Shown one piece after another: positions 58,301 to 64,000 of a DNA stretch of 64,000 nt; the stretch's first letter is position 1, and the number at the start of each line of letters is the position of its first letter. Position numbers and translations under genes: made by a program. Source of the DNA: Diadema setosum. Taxonomy: Eukaryota; Echinodermata; Echinoidea; Diadematoida; Diadematidae. Under the pieces are notes generated by a model that was not told the DNA's origin, did no database searches, and saw nothing but the letters and a program-made list of their open reading frames with translations. The DNA lies in contig NC_092685.1 in the NCBI RefSeq assembly GCF_964275005.1, positions 32,788,866 through 32,852,865 of the forward strand. Reading direction: 5' to 3'.

Positions 58301-61300
58301 GAACAGCATTTATCACACATGGAATGCAGAACCTCTCTTCTCAGGCATGGATTACCAATCCCAAACCCCCACATTCCACACAAAGGCTAGAGGTAACTAT
58401 CAGCAGTGTAGCTATCTTAGAACAAGGAGGAAGAAAAGAAAGTGCTACTGACCATGATATCAGAGATTTCGTTGACTGACTTGCCCGTGACATCCTCTCC
58501 ATTGATCTGCAAGATCTCATCTCCCTCGTGGAGGAGACCACTCTTCTCCGCCATGCCTCCTCGTATGATACGGCCAATGATGATGGCATCATCATTGTTC
58601 AGGATGGTGGCACCCTGTGGAATACAAACATTGCAAACTCTTAAACATTTAGCACTCCGCACCTCACATTCATGTCTTTGATGACTGACTGAGAAAACTT
58701 AGCTAATACATGTGCACACTGCATTAATTAAGTATCTTGAGTCATGTCTAACAAATATCTATCATAGCACTGCTTATGTCAGTTACACTGCTGATCTGGG
58801 CCCTGTTTCACTAACATTGGAACTATACTCACGCTAATCAATGAACCAAAGTTGGGACAGATTCAGATCAGATGTAGTTGGGAAGGATAAATAAACCATG
58901 ACTATGTATTCTAAAATGTGACAAGGCATGCACCAAATACTGATCCACAACAGTTCCTAACTTCTCAGGAGTGATTGATCCAAAAGTTGTTCTTAAAGGT
59001 AGGGGATACCTTTTACAGACCTCCCAAAATGCAGCAAATCATTAAATATGAACGTCAGGGAACTTGTTTAGGCCACTGCTGAGAAATTTGGAAGTCAACA
59101 GTTATCTAAAATTTGAATAATGCACAAAGCTCAACTACTCAGTAGTTCTGTGTGTCAGCCACACTTAAGCCTTTTTGTTGCATTCTTCTGTATTTGTGAT
59201 CTATAAACACAACTCTAAAAGTGCAAGAGCTGATGTAATAACATATAGAGTGTGTGGCAAGAATGTATATAGAAATGTTTGTAAGTGTTGATGAACTTTC
59301 TTCACAAAATATACATGATGGACACACATGCAGTACATGGGTCTGCAAAGGTAGCCTAGTAATGTACTGGAATTTACGGTGAGCCCCGAAAACAATTCAA
59401 TTCAAAATCTAACGGTCAAAAAAAAGTACTAAATGTTACCTTCCACTTTCAATACTTTATGGGAGTTTCTAACATGATACTCTCTTCAACATACCACTGT
59501 ATTTATACAGCTCTTCATTTAAGGCGTGCAAATGGGATTCCCTACCTTTAAGATCAGTTGAATTAAATGCCATATTCACTCCAGAGCATTGTAAAACAGA
59601 CCCTTTGAATCCAAAAGCATGAAAGTATTCTTTGCTTCAGGACACATTGTACAACAGATGCAAAGAACAATTGCTTGTAGCTTCCTGGAGAATAGAATTG
59701 TTCCCTAACTCTTACATATATGGATCTTACAAAATATTCTGACCCTTATGTCTGTATGTCATTTTTTTCAGATGGGTATTATTCTGGGGGATTTTCCTAA
59801 TCATCCACACAGAGAAATGATCTGTCATAAGTAAACCACATAAGGTGTGGTTTGGAGATTAGGCACTATAAGATATGACACATATGACTTAACCTGACAT
59901 CATAACATGAAGCTAGCATGAAAAGTCAACCACTCAGCCAGACCCTACATATGTACATGTACTTTTGACAACTGTTGATGCAATGGAGTCCCCCCCACCC
60001 CCATATTTCATCTTTGACACACACACAAAAATAGTTTATCCATTTTGAGTAACTAGTTTTGCAATGCTGCAGCACAGAGAAATCCTGGGGATCATGATGG
60101 GTTAAGATTTATCTTTCAGTAGGGTCTCAGCCACACCCCACAGTGCACCAGGCTTCTCATCAAGTATTCCACAAAGCTAGAGCAGAGTAGCAGCCAGGGT
60201 TCTAATAAGAGGCCTTCTTCTTCACAAATCTCCTTTCCTTCCTTCCTTTTTTCTGTTTTGTTTTCTTAAATCAACTCAGCCTGATGATTAATCTTTACAC
60301 TTCTCCTTTTGTTCTTCAAAGCTAAAAAGAAAGTCTTCATCATTTAAAAACAAACCTATCCATTAAAACATAAAAGATAACTGCCAGAAGAAAACTATAA
60401 ACAATGTATATGTAAGTCATGTATTGTCTCAATAACAGTCAGATGTGATTTGGATCTTTTTAGAAACACACTGTAACCAATCATATCCATATCGACATGT
60501 TAAAAAAGACTAATGTGAGACTTTGTCTTTTATAACATCTACATCAACCCGTTGAGGACGAGTCCCGAGTACACTCGGGCAAGCGTTTATGTGAAATAAG
60601 TGTTGTACTTGTAGCAAAATCAAACTGTCAATGGGTTAAACCGTTGAATTCCATGAATGATCAATAAATTACTCAAGACATAATTCACACTACACTACTA
60701 GCCTTTGCTCCATTCTGTCAAATGCTTATTGAGATATCAGATTAAAAAGAATCTGGGTCAACAAACTGTAAACAAGCCTTATATTGCATTAAAATTTTCA
60801 TGAGGTAGTTATGTGATACCAAGATATTGGTACAAGTACTCTGCCATCTCATCAAAGGGATCACATAGATTGTCAAGGTGATATAATCTAGATCTAAAGG
60901 GAGAAAGATGGCAAGGTTAGTGTCTGGTTACTGCTGTATCTAACATGAAATTCCACTCCATATTCAAGTTGACAGTGAAAGTAATGACATCATTACCTAA
61001 ATGTAACAAATTGAGCAAGGTATCACTGTTTTGTGGAACTTAAATACAATTTATTTCCTATTTCCATGAAACTTTCACTGCGTTGTTTGTCTGGCCCCAT
61101 CTTTTAATCTATGTCAACTTGCATATGGAGTGCAGCTTTCCCTTTAATCATTAAAAAGCTATGATCACTGTGATGAGATTTGGCTATTCTCACCAGTGGT
61201 TCTCCTGTCTTCTCTAGTTTGACAATCTTCACAGATTCCTCTGCATTCTCAGAGAGATAAAGCTGAGGGTAGACGTCTGTCGGGAGCTGGGCAGGGTCTG

Positions 61301-61954
61301 GGGAGGCAACATCGTCATGGGCCCTCAGCAAACCCTGCAATGCATCATCCACAAACATACAATCTTGATTACTTTCCATCTCTCTGTGCACTGTTCAAAC
61401 CACAATCTGAAAACGTAAGAAAGATTCCAATCTCTTCTTCCCAAACTAGAGGAAGTGTGATCCAACAATTGACAGAAATGATACTAACAAACAGCATCTG
61501 TTACACTAATGGTCAAAGCAAACAAGTGTATATATACACACACACAGAGACACACACACAAAAACTCATGTCCCAACAAAGTGAGAATACAATCAAGCAT
61601 ATCAGAGGCAAGTTTTTATGAAGGGCCTTTCCTTGACGCTGATAACTTCCCATGCAATCTAAATCTTGATCACATCCATCAGTACAGAGACACAAATCTA
61701 GCCTGCTCAATGAATTAATGAAGTAATGAAGTAAGAAATAAAGGAACATACACATGTGACTGGATCTTCAATTCTTAAGGAATATGACCCTTCCACATAA
61801 GTCTTCAAATCACTATCGTGAAATGCCGATCGCGCTGTACATCAAAGAACACAGACATCAGTGAAAGAGGTGATCTTACCCTTAAAACTGGTTTTGAGAG
61901 TAGTCTCCTGAGCTCATCCACCTCTCCTTTGCCCCCTCTTGAGTTGTACGAGAT
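49165..61954 (-). CDS. PALS1: PALS1 (MPP5, Stardust), partial: 3' ten exons, 481 residues
   Basis: This is a MAGUK scaffold of the Crumbs/PALS1/PATJ apical polarity complex at epithelial junctions. The visible part, numbered from the first visible residue, holds the end of the L27 region (1-40), PDZ (about 65-145), SH3 (155-220), polybasic hook (about 222-265) and guanylate-kinase-like domain (287-475). All ten exons join in frame. The SH3 exon reads [18 protein letters not shown] and the GK start [14 protein letters not shown]; both closely track vertebrate PALS1 rather than MPP2/6 or CASK. As in other MAGUKs the GK domain is expected to bind peptides, not to be an enzyme; the loop [11 protein letters not shown] lacks a normal Walker lysine pattern. 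About 190 N-terminal residues (ECR motifs, L27N) must lie to the right of the window. Confidence 0.95.
49877..49987 (-). CDS. PALS1: PALS1 exon: guanylate-kinase-like domain, continued
   Basis: 37 codons, phase 0 both sides. [20 protein letters not shown] matches [20 protein letters not shown] of vertebrate PALS1. Confidence 0.97.
49988..53617 (-). other. PALS1 intron, nothing recognised
   Basis: This 3.6 kb intron is AT-rich with scattered A and T runs. I see no exon, RNA gene or bounded repeat in it. Confidence 0.4.
53618..53820 (-). CDS. PALS1: PALS1 exon: guanylate-kinase-like domain, middle
   Basis: It encodes [35 protein letters not shown] and [10 protein letters not shown]. The NLYGTS motif is the nucleotide/peptide site region of GK folds. 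The intron before it carries a palindrome of about 1 kb. Confidence 0.97.
54085..55135. mobile_element. fold-back element / near-perfect palindrome of about 1 kb
   Basis: The left arm begins TTAAAGATAATAAAAAGTTT and the right arm ends AAACTTTTTATTATCTTTAA. Matching blocks continue to the centre near 54625 (for example GATGACTGAATG against CATTCAGTCATC; ACCTTTGGAGAGCTACATAC against GTATGTAGCTCTCCCAAGGT). Arms are about 500 bases each with a short loop. It lies wholly in a PALS1 intron. Confidence 0.88.
55256..55414 (-). CDS. PALS1: PALS1 exon: start of guanylate-kinase-like domain
   Basis: It encodes [12 protein letters not shown], then [19 protein letters not shown] and DRRFKAAVP. It enters in phase 1 and leaves in phase 1, forming the VPHTTRS junction typical of the family. 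Confidence 0.97.
55772..55905 (-). CDS. PALS1: PALS1 exon: polybasic hook
   Basis: 44 codons plus split codons. [16 protein letters not shown] leads to [18 protein letters not shown], a run of eight lysines matching the hook/band-4.1-binding stretch (CAKKNKKKRKK). The lysine run is encoded by a pure AAG repeat. Confidence 0.95.
56460..56640. repeat. CAT/CAC trinucleotide-rich tract
   Basis: Imperfect CATCAC, CACCAT and CATCAT repeats in the PALS1 intron next to the SH3 exon. Confidence 0.85.
56677..56876 (-). CDS. PALS1: PALS1 exon: SH3 domain
   Basis: 66 codons plus 2 bases. [20 protein letters not shown] and [12 protein letters not shown] are nearly identical to vertebrate PALS1 SH3. It ends in the FQQQ sequence that continues in the next exon. 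Confidence 0.98.
57141..57243. repeat. 51-base tandem duplication
   Basis: Two direct copies beginning AACTGGAAACAGTTGAGTGG, with a few differences. Confidence 0.9.
57405..57488 (-). CDS. PALS1: PALS1 exon: PDZ end and linker
   Basis: 28 codons. [10 protein letters not shown] matches GTLTFVLIPS, the last strand of the PDZ domain. It is followed by a Pro/Gln-rich linker like PPPAKETVI of vertebrates. Confidence 0.93.
58041..58157. mobile_element. short hairpin MITE
   Basis: GGTGGTACAATTGAAACCAT occurs twice in direct order, then as its complement ATGGTTTCAATTGTACCACC. Ends CTAAGACCCAAATTCACGAA and CATGAATTCGGGCCTAAG are inverted. Confidence 0.75.
58453..58614 (-). CDS. PALS1: PALS1 exon: PDZ core
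   Basis: 54 codons. [20 protein letters not shown], then [20 protein letters not shown], is the core of the PDZ domain that binds the Crumbs C-terminus. The carboxylate-loop segment PLGA is split by the exon border (PL|GA), as in the vertebrate alignment. Confidence 0.97.
58615..61193 (-). other. PALS1 intron, one small repeat only
   Basis: This 2.6 kb intron is AT-rich. Apart from the inverted-repeat copy at 60546-60639 I see no other structure. Confidence 0.4.
60546..60639. mobile_element. small palindromic MITE, copy in PALS1
   Basis: AACCCGTTGAGGACGAGTCC to CAATGGGTTAA, with internal CCCGAGTACACTCGGGC. Reverse orientation relative to the copy at 13181. Confidence 0.65.
61194..61334 (-). 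CDS. PALS1: PALS1 exon: L27 end and PDZ approach
   Basis: 47 codons. [10 protein letters not shown] matches ALLLAHDKVA, then [14 protein letters not shown] matches the TVKIVRIEKARDIPL strand that opens the PDZ domain. The open frame continues past the donor CTG|GTGAGA, but that extension is not conserved. Confidence 0.94.
61880..61954 (-). CDS. PALS1: PALS1 exon (first visible): L27 C-terminal part
   Basis: 25 codons. [18 protein letters not shown] aligns with KEGQELTALLNTPHIQ at the C-terminal L27 of vertebrate PALS1. Acceptor CCCAG, donor AGG|GTAAGA; phase 0 both sides. Exons upstream on this strand are outside the window or unrecognisable. Confidence 0.85.
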
Positions 61955-63600
61955 CTGGGACATGAAACAATGACAAAAACCAATCAGAGTGACAAGCATG
62001 GGCCAGACATCACAGGTTTGTATTGCTCTCCTCATGATCTACTGACAACACTTTTGTATCAAATAGAAACCAGAGGGCAGTGTAGTCTCATCAATGGCTC
62101 ACATAAAAAGCTCCATATCAAGCAACATGTGTAGCCAGTGACTCACATGTGAATCAGCTGAGTCTACTTAATCAATTACACAAATATTTAGATTTGATTC
62201 AGAGAACTACCACAAATATAAATGAATCAATGAAATATATGAATGCAAGTGCTAAGACACCAATACTGCTTATAATTACAAGCCTATATACATATGCATG
62301 AAAATATTCATACATGCATATACATACATACATGTAGGCCTTTATACTTATTCATGTGCACATATTATATACTTGCATTAATGGAATAGGTCGATGCAAT
62401 AGGCCATTTATATGAGCATAGTACTGCTAATATGAGAAATACAGACTTGTAAGCTACACAATTTCAAACATGCTGAGTAGACAATACCTCCTATTTTTTT
62501 TTCTAAATATATACCAACAAACAGATTAACTGTCTGCACATGCACACACATAAATGCAAACTACCAAGACCCAGCATCCCAGATTATGGTAGTGAATATT
62601 CTTTTCCTTTTTTTTTTTCCAGCTATTTTTGATGATGCAGTCCTCTTGCCCACATGCTATAAAACCAACATGGTGTTTACAGTAATACATAAAATATATG
62701 AACATCCCCCCCCCAAAAAAAAAAAGAGAAAAAAAACTCTCCCCCTGAGAGTAAGTATCAAAGTTAAACCTACAAGCTGGGAGATTTCACCATGACAACT
62801 ACAAATCATATGCCCTGCCAGCCATGCTTGGAATGTAGACCTCCTGCCTATGAACAATTTTCACCCTCCCAAATTGATCACAATATTTCCAGTCAACTCC
62901 ATCTTGCACATTGAGCCTCAGGGCTCTATGCAACTTGCCTAGACCCTTTCACATCCATGACAAACCAACATAATGATGCCTGCCAAATTCCAAGCAGCAT
63001 ATTACTGCTTTTCAAAGAAAGAATGACTTGAAGATGACTGATTCTGGTAGTATTTATCTTTATGAAGCATTCAAAGGCAGCAGACCTAATAAAATGCCAT
63101 CCACTTCCATATTAAACCGAGCTCTTGGCACACTTGACAATATGACTTTAGTTGCACAATGTGTGCACCATATTGCCCATTATACTTTTATAAATCAACC
63201 TGATCAGTGAGATACTTTTGACTGTTTGATTTTGTAGCAGAAATCAATTTTCCCACAATTTAAACCACTAAGTCTGTCAGCTACAGGGAGAGCACAGGAT
63301 GTTTATACCTAACACCTACGACAGAGTAACCTCAGGCTAGTTTCACATTGAGTATATGAAAGATTTTGAAATGTTCTAAAGTAAAGAAATTTGAAATTGA
63401 CTTTTTTCTTTTTTTCTGCATGACAGGCCTTACTCTGCTACATGCTGTAGTCCAGGCGCAGCGACCCAGAAAAAATGACTTCGTTCAACCCACCCCGCAG
63501 AAAAGGTTTGACTGCATGGGGTGGTCGGTTGGACCCTCTGGAACACCCCTAGGTAGTATGTGATATCAAATTGTGGTATCAATGAAATTTAACAGGCCAT
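61955..63600 (-). other. PALS1 upstream intron, nothing recognised
   Basis: AT-rich sequence with short CA and poly-A tracts (for example 61536-61562, 62707-62725). No further PALS1 exon (L27N or ECR motifs) could be found, so the 5' half of the gene is taken to be beyond the window. Confidence 0.4.
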
Positions 63601-63624
63601 TTTAGTTGCGACATGACCATATTC

Positions 63625-63747
63625 TTCGAGGAAGCGTCTGCGCACACTAAGACTACTACACGTACCACTAGCACTGCTACAGGCGCCAATGCCAGTGGTG
63701 CGTGTTATAGTCTTAGCGTACAAAGACTTTTTCCTCGACAAACATCG
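63625..63747. mobile_element. hairpin repeat
   Basis: CTAAGACTACTACACGTACC is mirrored by GGTGCGTGTTATAGTCTTAG, with outer matches TTCGAGGAAGCG and TTTTTCCTCGAC. Non-coding fold-back. Confidence 0.6.
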
Positions 63748-63805
63748 GTTTTGGCCTGCAAACTAACTTTTCACGCTAATAGGGTCGGTGTAGTGTAGTT
63801 TCCAG

Positions 63806-64000
63806 ACGTTTTTATTTCGTCTTTATTTCTCCGAGTTGAAGCAAGCCAAGTGAGAGTGCATACCCAGCGATTGTGACGCCCGAACCTTTTTTTTGTGGCA
63901 ATCATTGAGCATGCACCCTCACTCGGCTTAGCGCAATACAGCGGGATTCTGCACAATACACAAGCTGTAACTCAGAGAAATAAAGGCGAAATAAAAACAG
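63806..64000. mobile_element. inverted-repeat element reaching the window edge
   Basis: GTTTTTATTTCGTCTTTATT at the left matches the complement of AATAAAGGCGAAATAAAAAC at the last bases of the window. It may extend further. Confidence 0.6.

Noticed and set aside
63366..63563. Possible upstream coding exon at the right edge
   Set aside because: No similarity to PALS1 N-terminal motifs and on the wrong strand; likely part of repeat-rich DNA.

Overview
The window is a stretch of a repeat-rich, AT-rich animal genome holding two protein genes that face each other tail to tail. Exons are short, introns are long with GT-AG borders, and introns and intergenic DNA are full of small terminal-inverted-repeat elements. 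The repeat types (GTCC-rich elements carrying AGGTCA strings, pogo/Tigger-like miniature elements, scattered TAGGCCTA words) together with invertebrate-like forms of conserved proteins suggest a marine deuterostome, most likely an echinoderm. That assignment is inference; no rRNA or mitochondrial sequence is present to settle it.

Plus strand, about 1.3 to 43.6 kb: a complete BAZ1A (ACF1) orthologue, the large subunit of ISWI chromatin-remodelling complexes. I could join 24 coding exons (2203 to 38972) with every splice phase matching and no frameshift, giving 1849 residues. Domain order is WAC, lysine/glutamate-rich linker, DDT, WHIM regions, three successive PHD fingers interrupted by acidic tracts, a basic Ser/Pro-rich linker and a C-terminal bromodomain. 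Human BAZ1A is shorter (1556 residues) and has a single PHD finger.

Minus strand, 61.95 kb down to about 44.9 kb: the 3' part of PALS1 (MPP5, Drosophila Stardust), a membrane-associated guanylate-kinase scaffold of the Crumbs polarity complex. Ten exons (481 residues) encode the end of the L27 region, the PDZ domain, SH3 domain, polybasic hook and guanylate-kinase-like domain, ending at a stop at 49165. The 5' exons lie beyond the right edge of the window.

The 10.2 kb between the two stop codons holds no recognisable gene and probably consists largely of two long 3' UTRs with a pogo/Tigger-like element in the middle. One protein acts in nuclear chromatin assembly and the other at apical cell junctions, so their pairing is a matter of chromosomal linkage rather than shared pathway.

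No new gene system is apparent. The points worth a second look are the triple PHD cluster in BAZ1A; three transposable elements in its introns that carry dense nuclear-receptor half-site arrays; a family of small elements capped by poly-G/poly-C hairpins; a nested element with a possible THAP-domain relic; and a palindrome of about 1 kb inside a PALS1 intron.
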